Part shown: piece by piece, positions 36,661-45,710 of the stretch
How the letters are laid out: every line of letters starts with the position of its first letter
How positions within the stretch are numbered: position 1 is the first letter of the stretch
NCBI GenBank assembly: GCA_016715325.1
Contig: JADKAL010000004.1
Span: forward strand, 124,001 to 188,000
Length of the DNA stretch: 64,000 bases
Source: Methylococcaceae bacterium
Lineage (GTDB): Bacteria > Pseudomonadota > Gammaproteobacteria > Methylococcales > Methylomonadaceae
Reading direction: 5' to 3'
Made by a program: the position numbers and the translations under genes
The notes under the pieces: generated by a model
The model's input: the letters and a program-made list of their open reading frames with translations, nothing else
Databases searched by the model: none
Told to the model about the DNA's origin: nothing

Positions 36661-37578
36661 TCATTTCAGTGCTGCTACAACCGCTTTCCGGTTTAATGCC
36701 GGCACGAGCATATGTATAAAATCGTAAACATAATCGCGCAAAAATGCATCCCGCCGCAACCCTAAATAGGTTGTGCTGGCCGGAAATAATTGACTGGCAT
36801 CCAGCATTTTTAAATGACTATCGCGCTCAGCATCGTAGGCCATTGTAGCCAGCAATCCGATACCGAGCCCGAGATTGACATAGGTCTTAATGACATCCGC
36901 ATCGATTGCCGTTAAAACCACATTCGGCTCAAGATCGGCTTCATGAAAGACTCGTTTAACCAATGAACCGCCGGTAAAACTAAAATCGTAGGTAATCAAA
37001 GGATACCGGGTAATTTTCTCCAATGTTAGCGGTGTATCGCTTAATAGCGGATGTCCTTCAGGGGTAACGATACATCGATTCCATTGATAACACGGTAAGC
37101 ACATTAAGTTTTCAAACGCACTGATCGACTCGGTAGCAATTCCGATATCCGCTTCCCCACTTTGTACTTGCTCCGCTACTTGAACAGGATTGCCCTGATG
37201 GATCGTTAACGCCACGTCGGGAAAGGTTTGCATAAATTGCTTGACCGCAGGCGGCAAAAAATAACGTGCTTGGGTATGCGTCGTCGCAATGGTTAATGTG
37301 CCTTTATCTTTTTGGGTATATTCCTGCCCGACGCGTCTGATGCTTTCAACCTCCCGCATGACCTGCTCGGCCAATTTAACAATCATTTCGCCCGGTTCGG
37401 TTATGCCGATCAAACGTTTGCCATTACGCTGAAATATGAGCAAATTCAATTCTTCTTCCAAAAGTTGAATCTGCCTGCTCACACCGGATTGCGACGTATG
37501 TAGCATTTCGGATGCGTTGGAAACGCTTAAGCCTTGACGGACGATTTCACGTACATAGCGCAATTGGATAAGGTTCAT
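36661..37578 (-). CDS. cysB: CysB-type LysR regulator
   Basis: 305 residues. The N-terminal LysR helix-turn-helix (LRYVREIVRQGLSVSNASEMLHTSQSGVSRQIQLLEEEL) and effector domain (TIATTHTQARYFLPPAVKQFM, GEADIGIATE, GHPLL) match CysB/Cbl, which sense O- or N-acetylserine and control sulfur assimilation. It is divergent from a TauE/SafE exporter 175 bp away, its probable target. Confidence 0.9.
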   Translation of the reverse strand: MNLIQLRYVREIVRQGLSVSNASEMLHTSQSGVSRQIQLLEEELNLLIFQRNGKRLIGITEPGEMIVKLAEQVMREVESIRRVGQEYTQKDKGTLTIATTHTQARYFLPPAVKQFMQTFPDVALTIHQGNPVQVAEQVQSGEADIGIATESISAFENLMCLPCYQWNRCIVTPEGHPLLSDTPLTLEKITRYPLITYDFSFTGGSLVKRVFHEADLEPNVVLTAIDADVIKTYVNLGLGIGLLATMAYDAERDSHLKMLDASQLFPASTTYLGLRRDAFLRDYVYDFIHMLVPALNRKAVVAALK

Positions 37579-37752
37579 ACCGTTTTATCGTTGCATTATA
37601 AAGTTGATTGAGAAAATTATTATTTGGCTGTCGTCATATCTATATGCCAAAAATGCATATTAATAGCTTAACATATTATTAAAATACGAAATAGCTTGCT
37701 GCTATAGTAATCGAAATTTTAAATAACATTATCTAATATAGGAATAGCGATT

Positions 37753-38565
37753 ATGGATTTAATGTATTCGGTTTCAGGTTTTGCAGTCGGGATGCTGGTT
37801 GGCGTAACCGGTGTGGGTGGCGGTTCATTGATGACACCGCTTCTGGTATTTTTGTTCGGTTTTAAAGCGTCGGTAGCGGTTGGAACAGACTTGCTGTACG
37901 CAGCCATTACCAAAACCGGCGGCGTGTTTGTGCATCACGGCAAGCACCGTTCGGTCGATTGGAGAATCGTCGGCTGGTTAGCGCTGGGCAGTTTACCGTT
38001 TGCCCTAATAACGCTTTACGTCATTAAGCAATTAATGGATGTCGGTAAAGAAACCACTGGCATGATTACCTTTACGTTGGGAGTTGCATTGATTTTAACA
38101 GCTTGTGCGTTGTTGATACGCGCCGTTTTATTGCAACGCGCTAAAGCCAAAGGCGAAATCGACGACGATCACAGCAGCATTGAAAATGCCGGTCGATTCT
38201 CAACACGCTGGGAAGTACCGGCAACCGTACTTACCGGCGCTGTCTTAGGTGTTTTGGTTACTTTATCGTCAGTAGGAGCCGGTGCTTTGGGTACCGTTGC
38301 CTTAATGTTTCTTTATCCGCGCATGACGACGCTGAAAATTGTCGGCACCGATCTCGCCCACGCCATTCCGTTAACGGCGGTTGCCGGTTTAGGCCATCTA
38401 AGCTTGGGAAATGTTGACCTGATGTTATTGGGTAGCTTGTTGATTGGTTCCCTGCCCGGCATCTGGATCGGTAGCCACCTCAGCGCCAAAATTCCCGAGC
38501 ACTTTTTACGCCCGGTTTTAGCATCCGTGCTGTTATTAATCGGCCTGAAATTTGTTATGCAGTAA
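37753..38565 (+). CDS. TauE/SafE-family sulfite exporter, CysB-linked
   Basis: 270 residues with eight membrane helices and the repeated motifs GFAVGMLVGVTGVGGGSLMTPLLVF and VLGVLVTLSSVGAGALGTVALM. A cytoplasmic loop (KAKGEIDDDHSSIENAGRF) separates the halves. Divergent from cysB, which points to sulfite or organosulfonate export under sulfur control. A second start at TTG or upstream was not needed. Confidence 0.9.
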   Translation: MDLMYSVSGFAVGMLVGVTGVGGGSLMTPLLVFLFGFKASVAVGTDLLYAAITKTGGVFVHHGKHRSVDWRIVGWLALGSLPFALITLYVIKQLMDVGKETTGMITFTLGVALILTACALLIRAVLLQRAKAKGEIDDDHSSIENAGRFSTRWEVPATVLTGAVLGVLVTLSSVGAGALGTVALMFLYPRMTTLKIVGTDLAHAIPLTAVAGLGHLSLGNVDLMLLGSLLIGSLPGIWIGSHLSAKIPEHFLRPVLASVLLLIGLKFVMQ

Positions 38566-38589
38566 TCAATAATTTAACCCTTCCGGTTC

Positions 38590-38623
38590 GGCAGGCAAAA
38601 GCGCCTTAACGCTTTTGCCTGCC
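38590..38623. terminator. Long hairpin between convergent tauE-like and hypX genes
   Basis: A 14-bp perfect stem (38590-38603 with 38610-38623; arm GGCAGGCAAAAGCG) and a 6-base loop lie between two converging genes. Neither side has a full T-tract, but the strength and position suit a bidirectional terminator. Confidence 0.65.
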
Positions 38624-38659
38624 CCGAAGGTTAATGAAAATCATCGATTTTACGCGATG

Positions 38660-40480
38660 TTAAGAAGCTAGCGACAGCCTCAGTTCATTCAACCTTGATA
38701 CGTCTTGAAATGAGTTATTCACCATACAAGGCGATGTTTCCGCCGGTTTTATTTTATGAACAAAATTGTATCGTGCGTGGTGATAATTGACCTGGCCTGG
38801 GGCGCATTTTCCGAAAAAATTCGTTTTCATTTTAAGTAATTCGGCAGCCCGGTAATCAGCCAACGGCTTTAGTCGTTCATCGCGTTGACGAATAAACGCC
38901 TTTTCTTCAAGCATTTTCGGGTACTGTGACGCCGTCGCCAGGGCTTCGGCTTTGTACCGAACTTCCTCGAGATAGTTAACGTAATCGTTCGGCAATATCG
39001 CATCGATATAACCCAAGGTTTTGGCTTTGCGAGTGCCAATCGGCAAGGCCCGTTCGGTCAGTTCCAGGGCTTTTAGCGGTCCGACTCGCTTCGGTAGCGA
39101 ATAGGTCCAATATTCGGAACCGTACAAGCCCATTAATTTATAGTGCGGATTAAAAACCACGCCTTCCCGCGCCCACACTTGGTCGGCGGCTAAAATCGCC
39201 ATCGCCCCGCCAGCCCCGCAGCCACCCCAAACGGCAGAAACGGTCAATTTAGAATCGGTCGTCAACACCGCCAGAACAAAATCGTCAATGGCATTGATAT
39301 TCTCCCAAGATTCCCTCGCAGGATTTTGCGCAGCTTCGATGACATTAAGATGGATACCGTTCGACCAAAACTCACGACCGCCCATCAGCACCAGTACTTT
39401 TGTCGGTCGCGCTAGCGCTAATCGATAGGCTTCGAGTAAACGGCGACATTGTTCGGTGCTCATTGCACCGTTATGAAAGTCGAAATGCAAATAACCGACC
39501 GCATTGTTTTCTTCATACCGGATTTCCCGGAACGTTTTCCCGGCGCTACTATCCAGCGGGTCGATGGGTAATTCCGGAACGCCGTCCAGATAACTTCCTA
39601 ATACCGTTGCGGCGGGTAATTTAATGCCGTGCTGTTTCTCGGTAGAGGTCATGCGTTTGTAAAACGGCGTATATTCGATATTTTTGCGTTTTAAGTGCGA
39701 TATCCACACTAAACCGTCCACGGCGGCTCTTAAGATGGCGCCATGCCGTTGGCCGACTATATCGCCGGGTTGCCAATTTTGAAAGAGACATTGCCAGCCT
39801 TGTATCCGGTTTTCTTTATGCACACCGTACACATAAAATTCCTGATGATTAATAACATCCAAAACACCCGGAAAACTATCCGCTGCATTGATTTTTTTGA
39901 TAATCGTCTCGACGTCGTCATTGGCCCAATCGATCTGCCGTTGCACTTGCTTCATCAACGGACGCAATTCGCCGCGAACATCGGGGTTGGTATAATCCAA
40001 AGGTTCGGGAACATAATCTTTTTTCTCAAACCGTCGAACAGTCTGTAGCATCGCCCTAACCGCCGCGTTCGTTACTTCTTTGCGGTAAATGCTGGCTTTG
40101 CCGGCTTTTCTCATCGGAAAGGTTTCGGTTGCCCAGATATCGCCGGCATCCATTTCCTCGGCGGCTTGCAATACCGTGACGCCCCATTCCGTCTCGCCGT
40201 TTATAATCGCCCAATCGAGCGAACTTGGGCCTCTATCGCCCTTGATGCCGGGATGAACGATTAAACACAGCTTTTGCGTCCAAATATCTTTCGGTAATTT
40301 TTCTTTTAAAAACGGGCAGATAATTAAATCCGGCTGAAAGAAAGCGATGCCCTTTCGGATAAAGTCCGAACTGAGCGCCAATGTCACAGAAACCTCATAT
40401 CCCAAGGCTTCCAATTCCACATGAGCGCGTTGGCATAAGCCGTTATATGCCGAAGCAATCAGTAATATTCTCATGATCAA
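38660..40480 (-). CDS. hypX: HypX-like [NiFe]-hydrogenase CO-ligand synthase
   Basis: 606 residues, family length. The N-terminal formyl-transferase domain has a HypX-typical motif (LIVHPGIKGDRGPSSLDWAIINGE, and AGDIWATETFPMR). A C-terminal crotonase-like domain follows (GYLHFDFHNGAMST, LVLMGGREFWSNGIHLN, SAVWGGCGAGGAMAILAADQVWAREG). HypX makes the CO ligand of [NiFe] hydrogenase from formyl-THF in oxic conditions. No hydrogenase or other hyp gene is in view, so the copy is detached. An alternative is a related formyltransferase/crotonase fusion. Confidence 0.88.
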   Translation of the reverse strand: MIMRILLIASAYNGLCQRAHVELEALGYEVSVTLALSSDFIRKGIAFFQPDLIICPFLKEKLPKDIWTQKLCLIVHPGIKGDRGPSSLDWAIINGETEWGVTVLQAAEEMDAGDIWATETFPMRKAGKASIYRKEVTNAAVRAMLQTVRRFEKKDYVPEPLDYTNPDVRGELRPLMKQVQRQIDWANDDVETIIKKINAADSFPGVLDVINHQEFYVYGVHKENRIQGWQCLFQNWQPGDIVGQRHGAILRAAVDGLVWISHLKRKNIEYTPFYKRMTSTEKQHGIKLPAATVLGSYLDGVPELPIDPLDSSAGKTFREIRYEENNAVGYLHFDFHNGAMSTEQCRRLLEAYRLALARPTKVLVLMGGREFWSNGIHLNVIEAAQNPARESWENINAIDDFVLAVLTTDSKLTVSAVWGGCGAGGAMAILAADQVWAREGVVFNPHYKLMGLYGSEYWTYSLPKRVGPLKALELTERALPIGTRKAKTLGYIDAILPNDYVNYLEEVRYKAEALATASQYPKMLEEKAFIRQRDERLKPLADYRAAELLKMKTNFFGKCAPGQVNYHHARYNFVHKIKPAETSPCMVNNSFQDVSRLNELRLSLAS

Positions 40481-40548
40481 TTCTCCTTATCTGTTATTGA
40501 TGTTATAAATTAAATCGTTATCGCTTAACCTAAAAAATCAGTTGAAGT

Positions 40549-40720
40549 TGAAGAATTCCGTTCGTGCTGAGCTCATTCTAAGCATGAACGGAATTCTTCA
40601 CAGTCACCCAATTGGTTATCTATCTAAATTACATTCAACCCTTCGTCATAGCCCTTCTGAGCGAAGCCGAAGAATTCAAGGCGAACGGGATTTAAATGTC
40701 TTAACTACCCGTTTTAGGAT
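40549..40720. repeat. Palindromic repeats, copy 4 (two units)
   Basis: GAAGAATTCCGTTC (40550-40563) is inverted as GAACGGAATTCTTC (40586-40599), with the pairing extending inward. A second, related unit follows at about 40640-40690 (GAGCGAAGCCGAAG, GGCGAACGGGA), and TTAAATGTCTTAA beyond it resembles the family flank. Between hypX and the small 40730 gene. Confidence 0.6.
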
Positions 40721-40729
40721 TATCTCTGT

Positions 40730-40966
40730 CTAACCGCCTTCGCCGATGTTTTCCCACATGTAATAACCGGCATTCGGTGCTTCTTGTTCCTGATACGATT
40801 TCGCGAATACCGCAGGCGTTGTTGAGGCAACTGGTGCAGCCCGCTGCGCCTCCATCACCGTTTTTATCAACGTATTTTGTAACGCTAACAATTCTGTAAG
40901 TTGGACGTTGAACGCGTTAATCGCGCCAATTTGCCGCTGAATGTTTTCTGTATCTGTGTGATTCAT
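40730..40966 (-). CDS. Small soluble protein, unknown
   Basis: 78 residues: a helical N-terminal half (IQRQIGAINAFNVQLTELLALQNTLIKTVMEAQ), an Ala/Pro/Thr linker and a C-terminus with Tyr, Trp and Gly (AGYYMWENIGEGG). An excellent ribosome site (GAGGAGA, 9 bases before ATG) supports it. No signal peptide and no Cys. Family not recognised. Confidence 0.6.
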   Translation of the reverse strand: MNHTDTENIQRQIGAINAFNVQLTELLALQNTLIKTVMEAQRAAPVASTTPAVFAKSYQEQEAPNAGYYMWENIGEGG

Positions 40967-41327
40967 TGACTTATTCTCCTCTATCCACCACCGCGCTTGA
41001 AAACCTTGTGTGGCTAACTCGCGCTTTGCTAAAACTAAAAAACCGTTATCCGTTATTCCTGAGCAAGGCTGGAAATGTTCAAATTTATTTACTAACGCGC
41101 CTTCAGAGTTAACCTCAGAAAAAGTGAAATGTTCGCCTCGTCCATCCTGAATTTATCAAAGGAAGCTTGTCTGTCCGCATCCCCCATGAAGGTTTGAACG
41201 CAATCTGCTTATTCAGAAATCGCTGCTCAAGGGCTTCATCTTTATGCTCGTTATCAGTTGAAAGTTAATTCCACCGGCTTACGATAATTAAACCGGTGGA
41301 AAGTTATTTACGCTAGGCTGCCGTTTT
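40967..41327. other. 361-bp gene-free stretch
   Basis: No coding frame stands out. At its right end there is a hairpin for the next minus-strand gene (41269-41301). Nothing else was recognised. Confidence 0.55.
41269..41301 (-). terminator. Terminator of the 41328-41699 gene
   Basis: TTCCACCGG (41269-41277) pairs with CCGGTGGAA (41293-41301). On the minus strand this is 27 bp past the stop and followed by TTAACTTTC. A modest terminator. Confidence 0.55.
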
Positions 41328-41699
41328 TTAAAGCACTTCGGCTGCGACCAGACTGCATCGTCCCGGTGAAGCGGCTTTTGTCGTATCATCCGTGATATAC
41401 AGCAACACATTCCGGCGTTGAGTTTTCGCGTCCCTTAACAGATTGAACAAGGCGCGATCCGGATCGGCAGATCTCAAAGTATCCAGATATTGGGTATCGG
41501 TACATGTGAGTCCGGCTGGAATCACAAAGCCGCCTTGCACCCTGACCTGCATTACACCGGTGGCAAAATGTCCAAAAAATGTGGTGTTAACAATGCCTAC
41601 GCCTTGAATAAGCTTCAGTCCGGCAATACCGGCCGTTCCCGCAACAGCCGATTGTGACAAAGCCAGCGACACGATTGCTGTTAGTAAAATTTTTTTCAT
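41328..41699 (-). CDS. Small exported protein, paralog of the next gene
   Basis: 123 residues with a signal peptide (MKKILLTAIVSLALSQSAVA). The mature part has two cysteines (GLTCTDTQYLD and GRCSLVAAEVL) that could form a disulfide, and a beta-rich end (RRNVLLYITDD). Its layout parallels the gene at 41784: an N-terminal strand region, D/N-P-x-R helix, then C-x4-7-V ending. Family not firmly recognised. Confidence 0.68.
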   Translation of the reverse strand: MKKILLTAIVSLALSQSAVAGTAGIAGLKLIQGVGIVNTTFFGHFATGVMQVRVQGGFVIPAGLTCTDTQYLDTLRSADPDRALFNLLRDAKTQRRNVLLYITDDTTKAASPGRCSLVAAEVL

Positions 41700-41783
41700 G
41701 ATCTTTCTCCCTATACCGGTTAAGCCGGCAGTTAAAGTAAAAGTAACTTTTGCTTCAGTTTTAACGAATAAGCCGAACCGTAT

Positions 41784-42125
41784 TTATCGGCATTCCACAA
41801 AGATGATATTGGCGTTCCCTTCCGGAAGCGTCGTATTCCAGCCAATCGTACAGGGTCTGGCACGTTCGTAAGCCTCTCGCATCATGGTGTTGATTTGATT
41901 ACGCAACGGATTGGTGTTGTAGAGACAGGCCCAGCCGTTAGCGCCGGGAGCTGGGACAGCGGGCAGCATGCGAATACACGCATCCCGACCGGAGATTTCA
42001 GCATTTAGATGAAAGGTGGTAATTTTACCTACATGTTGATTATCGACAGCCAATGCAGAGCCGCTAGATATCAGGGTTAATGCGGAAACGCCGAAAGCCA
42101 TTACCGTTTTTTGTAAAGTGTTCAT
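41784..42125 (-). CDS. Small exported protein, Cys-containing
   Basis: 113 residues from ATG 42125, chosen over the longer frame because GAGGAA precedes it and it gives a clean signal peptide (TLQKTVMAFGVSALTLISSGSALA). Four cysteines are in the mature part (DACIRM, WACLYN, RPCTIG, FVECR). The segment NPLRNQINTMMREAYERA matches DPDRALFNLLRDAKTQ of the neighbouring gene, so the two are probably paralogs. Function unknown. Confidence 0.68.
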   Translation of the reverse strand: MNTLQKTVMAFGVSALTLISSGSALAVDNQHVGKITTFHLNAEISGRDACIRMLPAVPAPGANGWACLYNTNPLRNQINTMMREAYERARPCTIGWNTTLPEGNANIIFVECR

Positions 42126-42704
42126 GATTAATTCCTCATAGTAATTACAGTTAATATTCCGGTTACAAAAAGCCTGATTGATGTTTTCTAAAAAATGGCT
42201 TTTTAACCGTTTCAACAGACCGTCCGATCTGTTGGGTAACATCATGAATCGATTTTAGTTTTTGAAAAATATTGCTGGCGGCTTAGGCCTTGCGACATGA
42301 TTTGTGCTTGTAACTATGTCGTTTGGGTGGGATTTCTTGAATTATTGAAGTTCATACCGGTTTCGAACTAGCCGAATGGACTATGCCGTTGCCATTTAAC
42401 TTGCCGACATGATTAAACTATGCCAAAAGAGATAGGCCTTTTGATTTGTTGAAGCTTATTCGCCACAGACTTAATCTATTCTCGAAATAATAGGCTCGTT
42501 AAATGAGTATTAATGATCCGGTCCTTAAATCTTTGAACCGTTCGTGCTGAGCTAGTCGAAGCACAGAAAGCCTTTCGACAGGCTCAAGGCGAACGGAAGT
42601 TAAGACATCATAAGGCCGGATCATTAAGCCATGAAACGCACATCAAAACTAATAATCGACTGGCCGGGTATCCTTATAAATGAACCAGTCTCGAGGTCAT
42701 TGTC
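42126..42704. other. 579-bp stretch without a clear gene
   Basis: Upstream region of the small exported gene (minus) and of the hybrid kinase (plus). Its main content is the 116-bp MITE-like element at 42511-42626. A frame extension of the minus gene to 42245 is judged non-coding leader. Confidence 0.55.
42511..42626. repeat. MITE-like element, reference copy (116 bp)
   Basis: Terminal inverted repeats TAATGATCCGG (42511-42521) and CCGGATCATTA (42616-42626) enclose inner arms CCGTTCG (42538 on) and CGAACGG (42590 on) with CTAGTCGAAGCAC and CTTTCGACAGGC between. The right flank CATCATAAGGCC is shared with the 7.1-kb copy. No coding capacity; could be mobilised in trans. Confidence 0.72.
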
Positions 42705-44804
42705 ATGAAAACTCTAGATCGAAAACGCCAGAGTGAAATTGAAATCGAACGGTTGTGGGCCGCAACCGGGCTTGGTAAATCCGGTTCGCTTAGCATCATG
42801 CCGTTCTATTTTTTAATTGTGGCGGGACTTTGGGACAAGGCTTCCCACGAGCAATTGCTGGTTTGGCTGTTCATATCGACCGCCACCAATTTGTTTAGAT
42901 GGTACGTCCTTCATTATTACCGCGCCCACAAAGAAGCGCTCTCGAAAAACACCCGTAAATTCAAAAACCTCATTCTGTTCGGCGGTGTGCTTATCGGCTT
43001 GAACTGGGTTTTATGCTTCGTATTATTTCAAGATCTTAACAATCCGGACAATTTCCTTATTATTTGCTTTCCCACGATATTTCAAGTTTTGGGAACCATG
43101 GTAACTTGGTTTTCGTATTACCCGGCCGTCGTCGCCGTATCGCTGCCACCCACGTTAACCCTCATTTACTCGCTGATCCAACTGGGCGGCAAAGCGAACA
43201 TTATCTTGGCCTTCATGTTTTCCATCCTGCCGCTATTGAGTTATGTGCTTTCGGTAAAACTTTCGAAGATGCTGGATTATGCCTTACAACTGAACTTTGA
43301 AAACGCCGCGTTACGCCGTGAATCAGAAGAAAAATCGATTCTATTGGAAACCGCGCTGGAAAACATGGGCCAAGGCATCAGCATGTCGGATAAGGAAGAT
43401 CGTCTGCGGATGTGGAATACTCAGTTTACAAAATTACTCGGGACAGCGGGAACGCTGGTAAAAGCCGACGCCAATCTCAAATCTATCTTGAATCAAGCCG
43501 ATCCGCCGTTGCCTGTCAGTTCGAAAGACGACACCACCTATCGCCTGCCGAACGGACACGTTTATGAAATCCGCCAATCGGAATTAAGTCACGGCGGCCG
43601 CGTCATCACTTACACCGATATCAGTAATTTAATTAAACGCGAACAAGCCCTAGAAAAAGCCCGTAAGGATGCCGAAAAGGCCAATGCCGCAAAGACACGA
43701 TTTCTGGCCGCAGCGAGTCACGACCTGAGGCAACCGATCCACGCCTTAGGTTTGTTCTTTGCCGAATTGTCGGATCGGGTGAAAACCCCGGAAACCGCTT
43801 TGGTCATCGGCCAAATCGACGACTCTATTTCAGCTATTAATTCTATGTTGAATGCCTTATTGGATATTTCAAAACTGGATGCCGGCGTTGTTCAACCGAA
43901 CCTGGAAACCTGTCATTTGAAAGACATCTTTCACCGGTTGAAAACCGATTTCCAGCCGATTGCCTTGGAAAACCATAATGAACTGCGTATCCGTCCGTCC
44001 TTGGCTACGGTCACGACCGACCCCGTCATGCTTGAGCGTATGTTACGAAATTTGATCGGCAATGCGCTTAGGTATACCGAAAACGGCCGTATTCTGGTTG
44101 CCGCACGTCAACGCCGGGATCAACTTGAAATTCAAATATTCGATAACGGCGCCGGAATACCTAAAGACCAGTTGGAAGAAGTCTTTATCGAATTTCATCA
44201 ATTGCAAAACCCGGCGCGAGACCGTCGCAGAGGGTTGGGATTAGGTTTAGCAATCGTTAAACGGCTCGCCAAACTTCTCGACCATAAGATTAAAGTCGTT
44301 TCTCAGTTTGGTCGGGGTTCCTGTTTTTCAATCACACTCCCGTTAGCGACTGTTCAGACTGTAATCGAGCAAGTCCAACCAATCGAAACGGCTTACGTTC
44401 ACAATTTCTCCTTAGAAGGCCGGCAGATATTAGTCCTAGACGACGATATTTCGGTATTAGAAGGGATGTACGGCTTGTTGACGCATTGGGGTTGTCAAGT
44501 GATTACCGCCGGAACACCGTTCGAGGCAGTCGATAAAGTTGCCCACAGTCTGCATAAACCGGAAGTACTAATTATCGACTACCGGTTGACAGATAATATT
44601 TCCGGCATTGATGTCGCGATTAACTTGCAAAAACGTTTCGGTTATTCTATTGCTGTACTCATCATCACAGGCGATACCGGGCCTGAACGATTACGCGAAG
44701 CGGACGCCAGCGGCTTTCCTTTGCTGCATAAACCGGTGCAGCCTGCGAAACTTCGCAGTACACTGCATTACCTGATCAGCAAAGGCGTTTCGAAGCCCGA
44801 TTAG
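42705..44804 (+). CDS. Hybrid sensor histidine kinase with C-terminal receiver
   Basis: 699 residues. Residues ~25-190 hold about six membrane helices. A PAS-like domain follows (ENMGQGISMSDKEDRLRMWN), then HisKA with the phospho-accepting His in LAAASHDLRQPIHALGLF, an HATPase (NLIGNALRYTENGRILVA, DNGAGIPKDQ, RRGLGLGLAIVKRLAKLL) and a receiver (LVLDDDISVLEGM, Asp in LIIDYRLTD, LHKPVQP). The convergent LuxR-type response regulator ending 65 bp away is the obvious partner. Ligand unknown. Confidence 0.92.
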   Translation: MKTLDRKRQSEIEIERLWAATGLGKSGSLSIMPFYFLIVAGLWDKASHEQLLVWLFISTATNLFRWYVLHYYRAHKEALSKNTRKFKNLILFGGVLIGLNWVLCFVLFQDLNNPDNFLIICFPTIFQVLGTMVTWFSYYPAVVAVSLPPTLTLIYSLIQLGGKANIILAFMFSILPLLSYVLSVKLSKMLDYALQLNFENAALRRESEEKSILLETALENMGQGISMSDKEDRLRMWNTQFTKLLGTAGTLVKADANLKSILNQADPPLPVSSKDDTTYRLPNGHVYEIRQSELSHGGRVITYTDISNLIKREQALEKARKDAEKANAAKTRFLAAASHDLRQPIHALGLFFAELSDRVKTPETALVIGQIDDSISAINSMLNALLDISKLDAGVVQPNLETCHLKDIFHRLKTDFQPIALENHNELRIRPSLATVTTDPVMLERMLRNLIGNALRYTENGRILVAARQRRDQLEIQIFDNGAGIPKDQLEEVFIEFHQLQNPARDRRRGLGLGLAIVKRLAKLLDHKIKVVSQFGRGSCFSITLPLATVQTVIEQVQPIETAYVHNFSLEGRQILVLDDDISVLEGMYGLLTHWGCQVITAGTPFEAVDKVAHSLHKPEVLIIDYRLTDNISGIDVAINLQKRFGYSIAVLIITGDTGPERLREADASGFPLLHKPVQPAKLRSTLHYLISKGVSKPD

Positions 44805-44822
44805 CAGACACCAAAATTGCTA

Positions 44823-44862
44823 TTGATCCGGTCCCTTAATAGTAAGGCCTGATCATTACTAA
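44823..44862. repeat. Short family element between convergent regulator genes
   Basis: TGATCCGGTCCCTTAA followed after four bases by AAGGCCTGATCATTA. These are the two ends of the 42511-42626 element with the core deleted, an inverted repeat able to act as terminator for the converging genes. Confidence 0.6.
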
Positions 44863-44868
44863 TAGACC

Positions 44869-45525
44869 TTATTCGGTTATCGGCGGCAATACGCCAAGTC
44901 GAGTTGCTTGAATAACCGCTTCAGTGCGGTTACGTGCACCTAAGGCGCGTAAAATCGCTGCAACATGAAGCTTTATCGTCCCTTCCGCAACATTTAATGT
45001 TCTTGCAATCGATTTATTCGGCAAGCCTTGCGTCATTAACTCAAGCACTTCGATTTGTCGGGTTGTTAAGAGCGAGGGCGACAATTCGCCGTTTTCCGAG
45101 TGTTCGACCGGTAAAATAGGCGAGCTAAGCTTGCCCATCAAACGCGGCGGAATATAAACATCGCCTTGCAATATAATCTTTAAAGCGCCCAACATCTCGT
45201 GACTGCTGCACGATTTTGGGATATAACCGATGGCGCCGTTTTGCAAAGCGCGCGTAACATGGGCAGCCGTCTCGGAACCGGATAAAACGACAATCGGAAC
45301 GGTCGGCGCAAGCTCTCTCAATCCGGGTAAAGCCGTCAAGCCGTCTACACCGGGTAAATCGATGTCGAGTAAGATTAAATCCAAATTGCGGATTCTGGAG
45401 ACTAATTGCGCGGCCTCTTCAGCATTAGCCGCTTCCAGTATCAAGGTATTGCTATCGAGTTGATTTAGCACGTGAAGTAACGCTTCTCTAAAGAGCGTGT
45501 GATCGTCAACAAGCAGAATATGCAT
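44869..45525 (-). CDS. LuxR/NarL-family response regulator
   Basis: 218 residues: receiver (HILLVDDHTLFREALL, phospho-Asp in LILLDIDLPGVDGL, final Lys in IGYIPKSCSSHEM) and a GerE/LuxR HTH (LTTRQIEVLELMTQGLPNKSIARTLNVAEGTIKLHVAAIL). It converges on the hybrid kinase gene and is likely its output regulator. Confidence 0.92.
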   Translation of the reverse strand: MHILLVDDHTLFREALLHVLNQLDSNTLILEAANAEEAAQLVSRIRNLDLILLDIDLPGVDGLTALPGLRELAPTVPIVVLSGSETAAHVTRALQNGAIGYIPKSCSSHEMLGALKIILQGDVYIPPRLMGKLSSPILPVEHSENGELSPSLLTTRQIEVLELMTQGLPNKSIARTLNVAEGTIKLHVAAILRALGARNRTEAVIQATRLGVLPPITE

Positions 45526-45710
45526 AGTTAAGTTCTACCTTATGAACTCGGTTTGAAAAGACGGGGCGTTGAATGAGTCTAGCATTTCAACCTTCGGTAT
45601 CCATACCGAATAATTAAACTTTATTCTATGAAGTATCCATCATAAAGTCTTGGTATTTTTTCACATGAATGGAAGATTTCTTTTTTACCGTAAAGACCGC
45701 GCTTAAACTA

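Noticed and set aside
36467..36664. Minus-strand 65-residue frame starting at the cysB stop (ATGA overlap)
   Set aside because: Start position is attractive, but the overlapping membrane-protein frame at 36241-36603 has better ribosome spacing and an internal repeat; both cannot be real over this length.
42126..42245. N-terminal extension of the small exported protein
   Set aside because: The extension lacks signal features, whereas ATG 42125 has a ribosome site and a signal peptide.
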